A stretch of DNA of 64,000 nt from Exophiala sp. HKRS030 (GCA_023897205.1 JAHWDD010000002.1:2790001-2854000); one strand, 5' to 3'. Positions 1 to 13,500 are shown, counted from the stretch's first letter. The notes: generated from the letters alone by a model not told the origin. Numbers and translations are program-made.

Positions 1-1598
1 GTACCATTCATCAAGTTGATAGTTCAATTCGGAAGCGACGATGGGCGCGTAAACGAGCTCGCCACGAGATGTTCCACGGATCGCTGACGGAGCACGATGA
101 GAAATCCGTCGCATGGCAATCTCGGCAAGAAAATATGCGTCAACGTCTCCCGGATTTGCGGTCTGGCTCCCGTCGGGGTGGGCTTGGAATGGTGACTGGG
201 GAGAGGTACTCCATGAATCCCGGACTTTTGGCAGCATGGTGGACTCGTCCAAATTCCATACGCCAGTGTCAATGAGTTCCAATTGAACACATAGTTCACT
301 TCAGTCAATCAGTGAGAAGGAAATACGGACACGACAGATCCTCCTACCTCTCAATGAGCAGGATCGCCCAAAAAGCACGTCTCAAAGTCTCGGAATCCGC
401 CTCGGTGACATGATGTCGATTGCTGTCGCTTGTCAGAACGAGATATAGGCACGTTGGATACACAACGTACACTGTGAGCAGACTTTGTGCCTTTAGCGAC
501 GCGATGGCGTTATATTCGAATGCTTCAAGGGGACTGCAAAGACAGCAATAGTATACTGCAATGTACACAAGAGCTTCAACAGCCAGTACACTGCAGTCAG
601 CCACGGTGCGAGCAACCATGTTTAGCGCCATTTCGGCATACATGGCATGCTTCTCCTGCCCGTCATGCGAGGAGAAAAGCCCGAGAGCAGCAACAATCAG
701 CGCCAAACATGATTCCGACGAAGGTTTGAGGTCACCATCCATCACGGAAGCGTAGACATCCTGATATTGAGGATCCAAGATTGGGTACCACGGATGAATC
801 TCTTCAAAGAAGGTGTTCAATGCACTATGTCCAGTCAGCAGCTAATTGACCTCAGAGGAGCTTCTAAGCCGCACTTGATCGCCCGATGCTGTTGGAGGAG
901 AAAATGCCTGCCGTTCTCACCTAGCGTTTTGCTTCCTGCAAGCCTCTCCAATTTTGATAAGTGTGTAGCCAAGTCATTCTCTACGCCAACTAAATGCATG
1001 AAAGACTTGTTACGGATGACCATGACGGGAAACCCAGTTGAGTCTGAAACGAAAGGCGACTGGGAATGAGCTCCTTCAAGCAGCGGCACAATTGTCGCTG
1101 GGGTACTCGTGTAAGTGGCATGTGGTGAGAGAAGCGCATCTACATCTCGGTGTACGGCAGCAGGTCTCCTCTGGGCAGCCAGAAGTTGTTCGATGTTCCC
1201 TAGGCGTTCTTTGATCGTAGTTATCTCACTCTCGAGTCTGGCCCCTTAGTCAAGTCCTGATTTCATGTAGACCAGGTACTCACTTTGTCGGAGGAGGCTC
1301 TGCAACCTTGCGATATTCGCATACTGAGTTACTCTTCTGTGGCCGGATTTAGCCTGTTGTACAGTGAGGTCTTTCTGCGATTGCATACCTGGCAAAACGA
1401 GCAAGCTGGGCGCTTTCCATCGCATTTCGTTCTCCTCGCTCGACATACCTCGCATGCAATGATTCCTCGGCGTCGAGGATTGGCGTGTTTGTCATCCGAA
1501 ATGTCTGTCACTCGTCTTCGACGCTTTGGTCCTCGTGACTCTGGAGACTCATTCAAAGATTCCTGGTCCCGCTCATGTCCTTCGACATCGTCTGCCAT
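1..1598 (-). CDS. Zn2Cys6 transcription factor, 3' end beyond left edge
   Basis: A fungal binuclear-zinc-cluster regulator, presumably nuclear. I model exons 1598-1389, 1336-1284, 1237-875, 824-348 and 298-1; all junctions keep frame. Splicing of the first intron is decided by the cluster: it supplies the sixth cysteine, giving Cys49, 52, 59, 66, 69 and 76 with the standard spacing C-x2-C-x6-C-x6-C-x2-C-x6-C. A short leucine/glutamate-rich helix typical of the dimerisation region follows in exon 3. Exon 4 has the block FFEEIHPWYPIL and exon 5 has YFLAEIAMRRI, both typical of the fungal-specific transcription factor (middle homology) region. The gene runs off the window. It is divergent from a sugar transporter 991 bp away, which it may regulate (inference). 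The family is certain; the target is unknown. Confidence 0.88.
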
Positions 1599-2589
1599 GG
1601 TTTAATCTGGTGAAAATATACCACCGCGGAGTTGGGAAACAGAAGGCCGAATGGAGGCACCACGACTCTGAAATGTTCCAGAACATATGTACTCCGTGCA
1701 AGGAGAGCAATTAAACTAATATGGACGACTTGAGATAGCGCCACAAATCAGAAGCACAGTGAGACGCAGGATAGTGTGCTCCATCGTGGAGATCCCTTCA
1801 AGGAATTAGCCGAGGCGCGTGCGGAGGTCATATGTGTTTCCCGACACCCTGGGATGCCTATGACAGGGCTTGGGGAGGTGTGGTTTTTGGTCGACACGCC
1901 TGAGCCGAGATTGTTGGAGAAACCGAGGGATCTTTGCACCTGACGATTTGACAGCATGATCAGAAGCAGTCCAAACTAGACGTCCCACGACTGAGTGGGA
2001 ATCGATGCCAGTCTCCAAGATATTGCGATGTAACGTGACTATTTGTCCTTCATCACGAGATACAAAGCAATTTTTGAGGTTCCAAAAGGTGGGCACGTGA
2101 ATCGCCAAGCCACTAACCGTTCTAGGTCTATCAATGTTCTTCGAGCCTGCAATGTAAAGCAACTACACACTGATGAATGTTCATCGATTCAAGCCTCTTC
2201 TACGGAGCTGTTGAGGATTTGATCGTGGGAGAAAAGCCATGCGCCATCACTTTGATGCTCTGGATCCTTAATAGACCCTTTTATCTGCTAACAATTTTCT
2301 CTTCGCTTCGAAAGAGGATCAAGCTTGTCTTCGCGGAGTCAGACCCCCAACTCCGCGACAAGATCCAATGTCACTAACATCAAGCTCCATATGAACGAGC
2401 TCATCAGTGGTTGATTGTATTCTGACCCGCTACACACTCTACCGACGACATGGATTCTTCCCCAGGTCTCCAGACTTTCTCCAATGTATATATACATGCA
2501 GGTCTGCGCTGATCTCAGGCAATGGGAAGATTCGCTCTTCGAGTCTTGCCCAATAGTGCTTGCGGAAAAGCTGGTCGCCTCGAATCAAC
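1599..2589. promoter_or_regulatory. Divergent promoter region, regulator / sugar transporter
   Basis: This 991 bp region lies between two divergent starts and has no supportable ORF. It probably holds both promoters. An ATG at 2450 opens a short upstream reading frame that ends before the transporter start and could be a uORF. Confidence 0.5.
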
Positions 2590-4410
2590 ATGAGAAAATA
2601 TAATTTGTACTGTTCCATCTTTGCCACGACGGGATCGCTCATCTATGGCTATGACTCGGGCATCATCAGTACTACCCTTGGACAGAAGACCTTTCCTGCC
2701 TACTTCAATTACCCATCCGACAACTTGACAGGCGCTATCGTGTCGACATACTCTGGAGGTCAGGGTATCGGTAACCTTGTTGGAGGCTATTTGGGCGACA
2801 AGTTGGGCAGAAAGAAGACTATATGGCTTGCATCAACCCTGGCCCTGATCGGTGCCATTCTCCAGACCGCTGCAGTCAACATACCCATGTTCTTGGTGGG
2901 CCGAATTCTTGCGGGATTCGCCATAGGTTTGGTCTACGCTGTCGCCTCAATCTACAACGCTGAAATAGCGCCTCCGAAAATTCGCGGTGTCATGGTTGCT
3001 ATGCAAACACTGCTTATCGCCAGTGGTTATTCCCTGTCAAACTGGGTCGGGGTCTTTGGCTCCTTCGCCAAGGGCAACGCTTCCTGGAGAATCCCTTTGG
3101 GAATCCAATGTGTTCCTGCGGTCGTGCTGATTGTCGGGCTGTATTGGCTGCCGGAGTCACCGAGATGGCTTCTGCAAAACGGACGAGAAGCGGAGGCACA
3201 TGCAGTTGTGAAGAAGCTTCACGGGGACGAATCAGGCGACAGCACATTTGCAGACAGGGAATTCAACCAGATGAAGCAACAGATCGAATACGAACGAGAA
3301 GTTAGCATCAAATCGTGGACTCAACTGTTCACCAAGCCATCCAATCGCCGCCGTCTGATCCTGGGCATCTTGCTTCAAGTCTTCCTCCAAACTACCGGTG
3401 TTAATGGTATGGCCTCTTCCGCCAAAACCCCTTTGATGTTGTGTTTATGCTGACATTGACAAAGTCGTCAACTATTATCAGACTCAGATATTTGGGAGCA
3501 TCGGTATCAAAGGACGGGATGTGTTGTGGACCTCGGCTGGATTTGGTAGGTGTCTTTGGCCGCTTATTTGATGCATGGCATTTCAGCACATGCCTCTTCA
3601 ATACCTTGCAATGCCAATATGGTGTAAAGACAATAATTCTGACACGATCACAGGCCTGGTCGGTGTTATATCGACGGCTATCTGTCTCACCTATATCGAC
3701 AAGACGGGAAGAAAGAAGCCACTTGCTTGGGTTTCAGTTGGTCTGACGATTGACATGATTCTCCTGATGGTGTTTTCGAAGTACTATGCCAACAGCGACA
3801 ATAAAGTCGGCCAGGGATTCACGATTGCATGGATCTTTGTCTTCTCCTTCATATTCTCGCTCGGGTAAGATCTACCTCGCTTTCTGCTGCTCTCTAGATT
3901 ACTCACAAGCTGTTAGTTATAACCCAATCCAATTGGTCTACATTGCCGAAATCTTTCCGACTGCCTTGCGGTCCCGGGCTACTGCCAGTGAGACTAGCCA
4001 TTCCGAAGTTGTGACTTCTATGCTTACAGGTTTCAATAGTTTGCGCTTTCATGGGCACAGGCACTGGCCTACTTTTTAATCAACTGTCACCCAAAGCATT
4101 TGCTCACATTGGATGGCGCTACTATGCGGTTTTCGTTGTCTGCGATGCTATTGCTGCTTTATCATTCTTTACCATATTCCCGTGAGTGCTAGTGCCGAAC
4201 GACTCCTCTGTTGTGAGTTGTAACACTGACCAGGCTGACTCCAGTGAAACGAAAGGCAAGACGTTGGAAGAAATTGCAGAGGTCTTCGGCGACGACGTTG
4301 CTTTCACAGAATACGTCGGTGCCCCTGGGGATGCAGTGGCTCAAAAACACGCTGGTCTCGAAGAGGCAGAGGCTGACCAGATCGAGCACCGCTCCATCGG
4401 GGAGAAATGA
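2590..4410 (+). CDS. MFS sugar transporter (SP family)
   Basis: A plasma-membrane hexose/sugar:H+ symporter-type protein of 495 residues, the usual length for fungal SP-family carriers. Exons are 2590-3406, 3465-3545, 3654-3864, 3917-3987, 4040-4181 and 4245-4410; the summed length is an exact codon multiple. Visible family signatures are GYDSG in TM1, GDKLGRKK in the loop 2-3 region, LPESPRWLL at the end of the first half, TGVN followed by a YYQTQIF block in TM7, and AEIFPTALRSRATA near TM10-11. The C-terminal tail (KGKTLEEIAEVFGDD) is also typical. The ATG at 2590 is the first in frame after the open upstream stretch and puts the normal RKYN segment at the N-terminus. A short upstream exon cannot be excluded. 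Substrate cannot be assigned. Confidence 0.92.
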
Positions 4411-6247
4411 CGAGATCACAACCGTTTCCAGAGTACGCGAGTCAGTACGAAAGTGATCTTAGTGCCATCGAGAGTCAGCCTCAGAAGGTGTCTTGTTGGC
4501 CTTCATGCTCGCACATGCAATACTGCAGAGCATTTCGCTTCCAGACAGACCACAGGACTATCTCCTCGTCATTGTACCCCAAGTCTAACTCTAATACGAA
4601 GAATTGCCTTCCATTGCTCATATTCTCGCCCTCAATGTCATCCGCCGCCGCGGTCTAAGTCCGTTGTCCAGAAGACTGGATTAACCTTTGTCAAACGCTG
4701 ATTTAGATACAATTTCCACTACAAGTACTAACAAGCACGCTCATGCGATAGGATGTTGAAGAACGAGTACGTCGGCCATAAAACGCTCATCAGTACTTTG
4801 GCGTGACATCCTTGACCACCAATGATAAGATGGAGACAAGTAGTTCCGGGGATGTTGATGTCGTCAGCGAGCTAGACTTGAATTGATCAAGTGAAAAGGA
4901 GATCACGATGTTCCGAAAGCGGACATGCTAATGCCAAAAGTTGACAGACAAGGACCTTTCTCACGTTAGTGTTATGCATGTCGACGGATTGTGGTTGTGG
5001 ATATCACAGTGTGCGATGCCTGCACACTTCTCACCTTCACGATTGAGACAAAAGTGATCAATTTGATCTGATGGGGTCCTTCATCCTTCATAGACTTGAC
5101 AGCCTACCATTCAGGAACGTGTGGAACGGTCTATACTACAATGTTCCGCTTCGACACTCAATGACACTGCGATCCTCTGATGCTGAGATCACTGATTCAA
5201 CTTGGGACCACTGTTTTTGCCGAAAGTCTGTGGTGTTGCGTCCGGACGGACTCCGTGAATCGATCGCAAACCCAGGTCGGTCCACCGAGAGATGGAGTCT
5301 CGCCTGATCTGGATAAGCGAGCCATGCAGGGAGAACGAGATCGGCTCCTGCTTTCTCCTTTGGCCATGTCAATGCTCAGGCAGCCACGAAGCTGCTACTC
5401 AGACAATTGACTGGAGGCATTACAATTATGGCGTGAAGGGTGTCACATCTGGCAACGGAGCCCATCCATGGAAACTATCCTGCCCACCGTGTCGCCGTGT
5501 GGCTTCTTGAAGTCTGAGCACCGGCGGTGCCGGATATGCATATCTTTGGCTTCTACGGAGTACATGTTAATTGACGTAAAGGTGCCCCATTATTCATGCC
5601 TGCATCCAAAGCCGGACACAGACCAGAATAGACAGTACGTACACCAGGTGGGAACAACCCCTCAATTTTCTACCAGCTTCCTACACGTTCATCTACGTAA
5701 ACCATCCGCTTTCAGATCGGCACACCCGAACGTCTTTGCAGATCGTGGCCCTTTACCCGTCCTCTGTCCTCGTGTTGGTCTCTGCTTCGAACATCGCTTC
5801 CCCTAGTTCATTCGGTTAGAGTGACGAAAACACCGCTCCACAAATGCCCTCCACCATCCCGTTCAGGCCCGTTTAGGCCCGTGTGCATCTCCGTGCACAT
5901 CTCGGCTGGGGCCGTTTACCACTACCTCCCATCCTCCATTAAGCAGCCCCGGACATGGGAGAGCAACCCCCCTTCGTGTTGAAAGTCAATTTTTGCGTCT
6001 GAAGAGATGCACAGCACTACGAGCATCAACATAGACACTGTCAGAGAGGCCCTAACCAAACTCTTCAAACAGATCACTACCTTTCCCGGTTTTCATGGTT
6101 CCAAACAAACAATGGTATGAGTACCAACAACCATTACCCGTCTCAATCAAGCAAAGAACCACAAAACTATACTTGCTATCCTCCATTTATCCAAAAAAAT
6201 TTCCCTGCAGCTAGTTCCCGGAATTATGTCCGGCTGCAAGACTCCAG
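4411..6247. other. Gene-free interval
   Basis: This interval is about 1.8 kb between the sugar transporter end and the coiled-coil gene end. Only short random-looking ORFs are present. Near 5865-5890 a GGCCCGTTTAGGCCCGT direct duplication is visible, and one copy of the TACGGAGTA motif lies at 5554-5562. No transposase or RNA gene is recognised. Confidence 0.5.
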
Positions 6248-8257
6248 TCAAGCTGCCACTGGGGTTTCAGCTGCGCCTTCATGGAACCCATTGTTTTCCA
6301 CGGCACCAGAGGAATTCAGGTTGTTGGCGTCATGTCTGGACTCTTGGTCTAGGTGTGAGTGGTTGCCGGACCTGGTAATGACGGTTCGCGACGTCCGAAG
6401 CTCCCCGGCCCCGCGGGAAGCACGGTGGTGCGAGTGTGAGTAGCTGTTGGCACGGCTGAAACTGCTCTCCTTGAACCTCTCAATCTCGACACACTTTTCC
6501 TCGTATTTGCGGATGTACTCGTCACGCTCCTTGTCGGCGGACTCACGGGCATGGATGGCCCGCTCACGCTGCTCGCGGGTCTCGTGGAGAAGTGCTCGCA
6601 GGCTTTCGATCTCTTGCTCCATGTCATCTGCGTCATCGCGGAAGGACGTGACGGTCTCGGTGACTTCACTGTACTCACTACGCAGATGATCAAGCTCGGC
6701 ACTGAGCTTGCTGCGAGCTTCGACGATGCTCAGCTTTTCATGCTCGAGAGCGGAGATGCGTTCACGGAGACGAGTGATTTCCGTCAGCCCTCGGGCGCTC
6801 TTGCCTTCGGCTTCATCGCGCTCGTGGTGGGCGAGCTGCACTTGTTCGCCCAAGGATCTGAGCTCGACTTGAAGCTCGGTGATCTTCTCCTCGCTTCTGC
6901 TCAAGTTCTCATTGCCAATCGTGACTTGTTGCTTGTGCTCTTCGAAGCGTCTCTTGAGACCACTCAGCTCGTCGCCGAGTTCATCGCGCTCGCGGACGGC
7001 AGTGTGAAGAGATTCGCGAGCAAGCTGGAGGTTCTCCACATCCTTGAGACGTCCCACCTCAAGAGTACGAAGACTTTCCTGGGTACTGACAAGCTCACGC
7101 CTGGTGGCTTCGAATCTCTGGGTGACGCTGCTGAGCTGGGTGGACAACTCATGGTGATCAGACGTGTGAGTCTTGATTTGGCGGCGCAGGCCTTCAATGG
7201 TCTGCACGTGCTCGTCACGTTCTGCTTCGACGAGACCAAGGAAATCCTTCGTCTTCGTGATCTCTCGGTTGGCCTTTTCATATTTTTCGATAGCTTCAAT
7301 GGTTTCCTTGGAGTCGTCAACGCTTTGTTGTTTGGCACGTCTGAGCTCTTCTTTCAATTGCGTAATGGTTTGGAGGCTTTCTTCCTGTTCCATTTCGACA
7401 GCCTTGATGCGAACTGTCAAAGAGTGAGCATCATGCTGAGCTGTCTCGAAGCTAGAAGTGACATCCGAGAGTTTGGTTGTCACTTCGCTGCGCTCACGGT
7501 TGGCCTTGGTGAGCTCACGATGATACCTCTCAGACTCTTGAACGGCGGTGTCGCGCTCAAGCTCAGTCTGTTTGAGGCGAGCGATGAGAGTGTTGAGCTC
7601 TTGACGAGTACGGTCGTACTGCGAGGTGTGACGGGTAGTCGAATCTCTCAACTCACGAAGTTCAAGGTTGACTTTTCTAAGCTGAGAGTCACGTTCTGCA
7701 ACTCGCTCTTTTTCAGTGGTGATATTGGCGAGAGCTGTGGAGAGCTCAGCAAGAAGTTTTTCGACTTGTTTCTTCCTGTCGATGGCCTCGGAACCATGAC
7801 GAGATCTTTCCTCTTCCCAAGTTGTCAACTCGGCGGTCAGATCAGCAGTCTGAGCAAGCAAGTCTTCCCGCTCTTCAAGGTATACTTCTCGCTCATGTTT
7901 CATTTTTTCCCAGATGGCCTTGAGGCTACTAGCTTCCTTTGAAGCATTAGCAATCACATCGACCAGGACCATGAACTTGGTCTCAGCTTGAGAGGTGAGC
8001 TCCGATGACATCTTAGCATAAGATGATGCTTCCATGCGTGATGAAGTGCGCAGCAACGAGCTTTGGCGTCTTGTGGAACGAGTGCTCCCCACACGAGAAA
8101 GTCGAGAAGCCCGACGAACATTGACAGTGCCTGCGTCGGACATTGTGTCTCCATTCAGCTCATTTGTTGTCAACTTGATAAGGGCCAACTTCTCGGGTGT
8201 CAATTGGCTATGATGATGGCCATGAATGCTGTGCTCGTGAGGTAGAATGGTCTCCAT
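6248..8257 (-). CDS. Long coiled-coil protein, function unknown
   Basis: A single-exon gene for 669 residues. The N-terminal ~75 residues are His/Arg/Ser-rich. From about residue 80 to 590 the protein is almost uninterrupted heptad-type sequence rich in Glu, Arg, Leu and Gln, as in myosin-tail or SMC-like rods, but with no ATPase head. The last ~75 residues are Ser/His/Asn-rich and probably disordered. A second in-frame ATG at residue 39 (MSDAGTVNV) is an alternative start. I do not recognise the family; a cytoskeletal, septal-pore or scaffold role would be a guess from shape alone. It is divergent from the NACHT gene with 2.3 kb between starts. The 463-codon ORF on the opposite strand is a shadow of its biased codons. 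Confidence 0.85.
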   Translation of the reverse strand: METILPHEHSIHGHHHSQLTPEKLALIKLTTNELNGDTMSDAGTVNVRRASRLSRVGSTRSTRRQSSLLRTSSRMEASSYAKMSSELTSQAETKFMVLVDVIANASKEASSLKAIWEKMKHEREVYLEEREDLLAQTADLTAELTTWEEERSRHGSEAIDRKKQVEKLLAELSTALANITTEKERVAERDSQLRKVNLELRELRDSTTRHTSQYDRTRQELNTLIARLKQTELERDTAVQESERYHRELTKANRERSEVTTKLSDVTSSFETAQHDAHSLTVRIKAVEMEQEESLQTITQLKEELRRAKQQSVDDSKETIEAIEKYEKANREITKTKDFLGLVEAERDEHVQTIEGLRRQIKTHTSDHHELSTQLSSVTQRFEATRRELVSTQESLRTLEVGRLKDVENLQLARESLHTAVRERDELGDELSGLKRRFEEHKQQVTIGNENLSRSEEKITELQVELRSLGEQVQLAHHERDEAEGKSARGLTEITRLRERISALEHEKLSIVEARSKLSAELDHLRSEYSEVTETVTSFRDDADDMEQEIESLRALLHETREQRERAIHARESADKERDEYIRKYEEKCVEIERFKESSFSRANSYSHSHHRASRGAGELRTSRTVITRSGNHSHLDQESRHDANNLNSSGAVENNGFHEGAAETPVAA

Positions 8258-10569
8258 CTTTGGCTAAAAGCTGTCTATGTTTTCTGTATGATCGAAAGAG
8301 CTTGGAGGTTGGAATTATCAGAGGTGAGAGGTTACAATCATCCAAAGACATCGAAAAAGGAGACCTTCCACTTGTTCTGGTGTTCTTGAACATCTATATT
8401 CACCTTCCCGAGCTCTCCGGAGGTCTTGAGTTGCTACCGAAGCAAACCCTCCTACCTGAATGCACAAATGGCAATGATTGACGACATCACGACAATCGAA
8501 TGATCCGTAGTCTGTGAAAAGGGTTTAGTATATGTGCCAATGTACACAGCCTCTGCAGGACTAGATGTACATGAAACCAATAGCTCGACTTCGTGCTCTT
8601 TACGAAGCCCAACCTTGAGCAACTCGACGGATATCCACATTCTTTTCCAATCATAGCACAAGAGCGATCACGCCGTCCTGCGAACTGCTGCAACAACCTC
8701 GAGCAAGAACATCAAAGTATGAGCCTAATTGACACTGGTGGACACCGATGCTTTCTGAAGCCCGTGCTCCCATGGGTACATGACCCTTGCCCGTTCTCGC
8801 AACAGTGACCCCTCTCGGACTATCCCAAAAGGACGTGCCAGAGAGTCAAAAACACAACCTTCTGCTGCACCTCCCGACCCCTCAGAACTTCTTTTGCATT
8901 TGCACATGCTCTCGCTTACCTCCGGAATGCCCGTGGAGTAGGTATTCCTTTACGTGAAGGCGAATAAGATTCAAAATTGTTGCAGACGTACAGGTTGACA
9001 TCCAATATGTGACGCGGTCAACCACCTCCAAGTTCAAGGAGCTGGTGGACAATGATTCGACAACGACAGCACTCAATAACAGCCAGCCACAAAAATGCCA
9101 TGGGTGGATCAGAGAGGAGCTGGTGAGCAGGTTAGTTATGCAGTCTCGTCAAGTCGAGCCGGGTCAGGTCAATCAGAGGAGAAAGCTTCCGTGTGCTTCT
9201 CGCTTCTTCGCTGGAGCAATCACATCATGGACGCTTGTGTGGTGTTCAGTACGAGTACCCGTGTGGACAGTCTTCATCTTTTTTACGATGCTGATCATGA
9301 TCTCCAGTGATCTCGATCGTACATTATTCATTCTGGCTGGCTGGGAGATGGATGTGCTAGCGACCCCAGGGAGTAGCCAAAAGTGCCAGTACAAGTAGAG
9401 CCATCCCCACCGAGGAAGCAGCTGCTCTTTGGCTGGCGTCATTGGCGAGCGTCTTCGGCACGGTCCCCACGGCCGTGAAGGTGGAGCCGGGGCAAGTCAC
9501 TGTACACGTATCAAAATTTTATGTCAAACTTCAGCCTCGCCTTTGATCAAACATAGTATAGCTTCGCTTCGAAAACTCTACAGAACCTTCGAACTGCCGT
9601 TAGCTATGGTTTCTCAACATGGTTCTCATACATGAATACCAAGTTGGTCAAGATCAGGATGAATTTTGTGAATGGCGAAATAGCCGACATGAATCGGCCG
9701 CCCCGGAACCGATCGATGTATCTCTTGTCTGACTTGAACGAAACCAGCATCCTTTCCCACTCAAAAGCCCCCTTCAGCTTTGGAGCCCGTCAAACCAATG
9801 AGAACCCTGAACTAAGTAACTGGTCACCATCAAGGGGTCCGGAGATGTATGCAACTCAGACCACTGGGCTAATCAGAGCCCAATAATGTCGCCTCTCTGG
9901 ATATGAGTCGACGTCGACGAAGCTACTGTCCGGACTATCGACGTCCTGTGGCCTTGGGATTGACGGAACTTTTCCTGAAGGAGCAATTGATCAAGTACAT
10001 GACCTCACTTCTTGCCCTCTTTCGTTCTGCGGAGACGCTTCTAGCAATGATTGGCAAGGATATAAGGGTCAAAGGCAAGTCGGTGGAGGGTGGTATACTT
10101 GACTAGTACCTCCAACCATTGAACTGTAGGACTCTGAGACCAGATATGTACGTGAAGACTATCTCCATTCGCCGTTATTGAACTGCCACCGTGAAGAATC
10201 TCTCCCTTTCCAAGCTCAAAATCCCTCACGGCGACCTTCCGAGCCAAAGAGAAGCTTGTCGCTCATTCCAACTGTACCGTATCAAACAAAAGATCATTTG
10301 TATCATCAAGCACAGATATACCCTTTTGGTTGTATGGTGACGGTGACAGCGAGTACAACCCCAACAAACGAGGCTATTTACAGCCATCATCGGACTCTAG
10401 GAGCTCCCTCTCTGAAAATACAGACAGACCCTCCAACACCGCCGAGACGGTATACAGCAAACCTGACGGAAGCAAACCGCAAGGCCAACCACTTCAGAGA
10501 CCAGACGCTGGGCAGCAAGGGCATGACATACTGTCGACATTAACAAGTTCAACGAGCCATAGTTTAACC
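8258..10569. promoter_or_regulatory. Long divergent intergenic region
   Basis: A 2.3 kb region between the starts of the coiled-coil and NACHT genes. The frame of the NACHT gene stays open for 80 codons upstream of its first ATG but without an ATG, so this is read as leader. A 129-codon ORF at 9009-9398 has no recognisable domain or coding character. The region most likely holds two promoters and long 5' leaders. Confidence 0.5.
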
Positions 10570-13500
10570 ATGGCCGCGACAGTTTCGAGCTATCTCTCAA
10601 ACGGCTTTCCAAAGCCCGGAGGCAACAATCATCACCAAGCTCACCGATCCACCAGCTACGGGGCATACACAAATGGATCGCACGCAGCACACCAAACCAC
10701 GATGCGGTCTTTCCGTAAAGAGACGACGAATACATCCAGCGGAAGCGGCTCAGCCAAGATGGCAGAGACCGTCAATGTATTGAAGCGTCGCTGCGCAGAC
10801 GAGTTGGGGGCCGCCATCTCGAAGGGGATCGTAAGCTCCTACCCAACTCTGATTGAAAAGATCAGCAAAGAAAGACTTCACAGGCTTCCGACCGAAGGAA
10901 GCGCCTGGGACAAAGTGCTTGCCTGGGCCCAGTCCTTTGCCGAGAAGTTCTATGACTTCGACCAAGCCATTGAACAATTCACGGGAGGCAACTATGACGG
11001 CGCCGAGATCGCCTTTGGCTACTGCATCTTGTTGCTGGATCTCGGTGACGAGAATGCTGCTGCGCTTCAGGCGTCCTTTGGGTTCTTCTTCAAATGCTCT
11101 CTGGACCTGATTGCGTTGCTTGACCGAGTCGAGCTGTTCAATGCTTCCTTCGATATCAATGAGCAACTTGTCCTTGCATATGCGGACTTGGTGACTCTCG
11201 TGTCTGATGTCTCTCTCAAGTTCTATCAGGCCATCAGGTCCTCAGCTGAATCAGATGAAGCCATTGACATCTACAGCGACTTCAGCAACACCATTGAAAG
11301 TTTCCAAAGTCGACGCGACAAAATTGTCGAGTCAATGTGGAAATATCAGCTCTCCCAGGAGAATGTCGACATGGACAACCTGGTTGCTTTCAGGAGCTTG
11401 CGTTCGTGGCTTTCCATTCAAGACAGTATCTTGAAATACAAATGGGGAGATCACACCATGCTCGTAAATGATCGTCAGCAGCTGACTTGTCTGTGGGCAC
11501 AGCCCTATCTGACCAGATTCCTGAACAGTGGCAAGAAATCACTCGCCATTACTGGCCCTCCAGGATCTGGAAAGACCGTTCTCGCGGGGACCATCGTTGA
11601 TACTGTGCAACGCATTCACTCCAAGAACTCGTACACTGTCCTCTTCGTTCCAATCAACGGCCGAACGAAGGTACAGGCATCAAGCTTGCACGTTGTTCAG
11701 CGTCTCTTGTCGCAATTTCTTGAAACACGTGTTGGAAATGTGGAATCCTATAAGATTCTATCCGAAGCGTATGCGAGTTCACACGAAGCACATGACCTTG
11801 CGGCGTATGAGTCCATCCTTTGGACTGCACTTGGGAAAGTGATTGCATCGACACATTCCCAGGCGAAGGAGACCCTTATCATTGTCGATGGGCTCGATGA
11901 GGTATCCAGTGACGTAAAAGTCGCTCAAAAGCTGCACAAACATCTCCTCGACACAACATCAATGCACGAAAAGGTGAAGCTCATTACTCTTTCTCAGCCA
12001 ACCGCGTTGGCATCGAAGGCGCCAAATGACGTTGACATCTCGTACGATCTTATCTATGATGATGTATCAGCGGTAGTGTCAGGCCTCCTTCATAGCCATC
12101 ATTACTTGCAGAACACTCCAAGGCTGGATCAAGATGTTCTCATTCATCAGATCGTGGAAGCTTCAAAGAGTAACTTCCTGTGGGCAAAGTTACTCACCAA
12201 GTCCCTGCTCAGAGAGCAGTCTGGAGAGAAGTTCCTCAAGGCTGCTGCAGCGATAAGCAAGAGCTCGAAGCCGCTTCAGGAAGGCATTCGTGATTTGCTC
12301 ATCAGTGCAAATCTTTCCGAGGAAGGCAAACAGCTTTTGACTTGGCTCTCAATCTCTCAACGACCAATGACTATTGAGGAGCTATCGTTGCTTTATGCAA
12401 TCGATCTGAAGGCAGGCACCATCAGTGACCGGCAGATCCAGCCTTTACATGCTTTGAAGCCAGTTGCTGCCTTGGTCTCTCTCGAAGATGGTCTTTTGTA
12501 TCTGCGTCACTCTATTATCAAAAGCGTGGTGTCAGAATACTTTGAACTCAGCAAGCAACCATCCTTTGAGCTGGTACAGAGACTCCTGCTTTACCTGAAG
12601 CTCAGCGTCAAGGAAAACAAAGAGCCATCCTTCTCGTCTTTGACATCTGGCCAAATCCATCAAATCTTCGACCAGGCTCCCCTTGCTGAGTATGCCACAA
12701 GGTATTGGCTGATCCATTACCTTGACATGCACCCGCAAACTCGAAACAATACCGCAGAGTTGAAGAAAGCTCTTCTTCCGGTCCTTCCCACCTTGGCAAC
12801 GGTGCCTCTACTTGAAAAGGCCGTCTGGACCTGGGAGCCCGCCACACTCCAAGAAACATGGCACACTACCTCGCTAGATATACGCCGGAAGGTTCTCAAC
12901 GCGAACAATCAAGTCGTCCTACAAACTCTGATTGTCCTCGCAACCATCTTGACTGAGAAGAACCACTTCAAGTCCGCTGGTGACTACTTCTACTCAGCTA
13001 CTCAGCTCACGGCAAGCATTTTCTCAATCACCCATCCATTGTATAGTCGCTGTGCAACTCAATTTTTGGACGTTACAAGCACCCTGACAATTACCACCCG
13101 AAATGAAGTTGTTTCACGCAGAGAAGAGATCATTACTACTCTCATCAAAAGCTACACCACACAATACGGATCGAGTTCTGAGGTGGTGCTGAAGTACAAA
13201 TCTCAACTCATTGAACTTTACAGATCAATAAAAGAAGAGTCTAAGGCAGTTGAGATCGAGAAGACAATATACACACAAGGTACCCAAAGCACTGAGGAGA
13301 CTGGCACCATCAAACGTACCGGATCTCTAGGTGTTCGGGTTGTCTCGCGTCGTGGCAAAGACTCGGAGTATGAAAGCTGGGACTGGGACGAAGAGCAAGA
13401 TCACGCGCTTATTCGTGCAGAAAGCCACAAGCATATTGATGAGCTCTTTCATGTAGCTCAGAGCTACACTACAAAGGGGCTCATGGCCAAAGCTGAGCAT

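Noticed and set aside
6551..7942. 463-codon plus-strand ORF
   Set aside because: It lies wholly antisense to the coiled-coil gene; the long open frame follows from Glu/Leu/Arg-biased codons, and its translation has no domain.
9009..9398. 129-codon plus-strand ORF in the coiled-coil/NACHT gap
   Set aside because: No domain, no intron logic, and composition like the surrounding noncoding sequence.
10330..10569. N-terminal extension of the NACHT protein
   Set aside because: Open frame but begins only with TTG; the first ATG is at 10570 in a good context.
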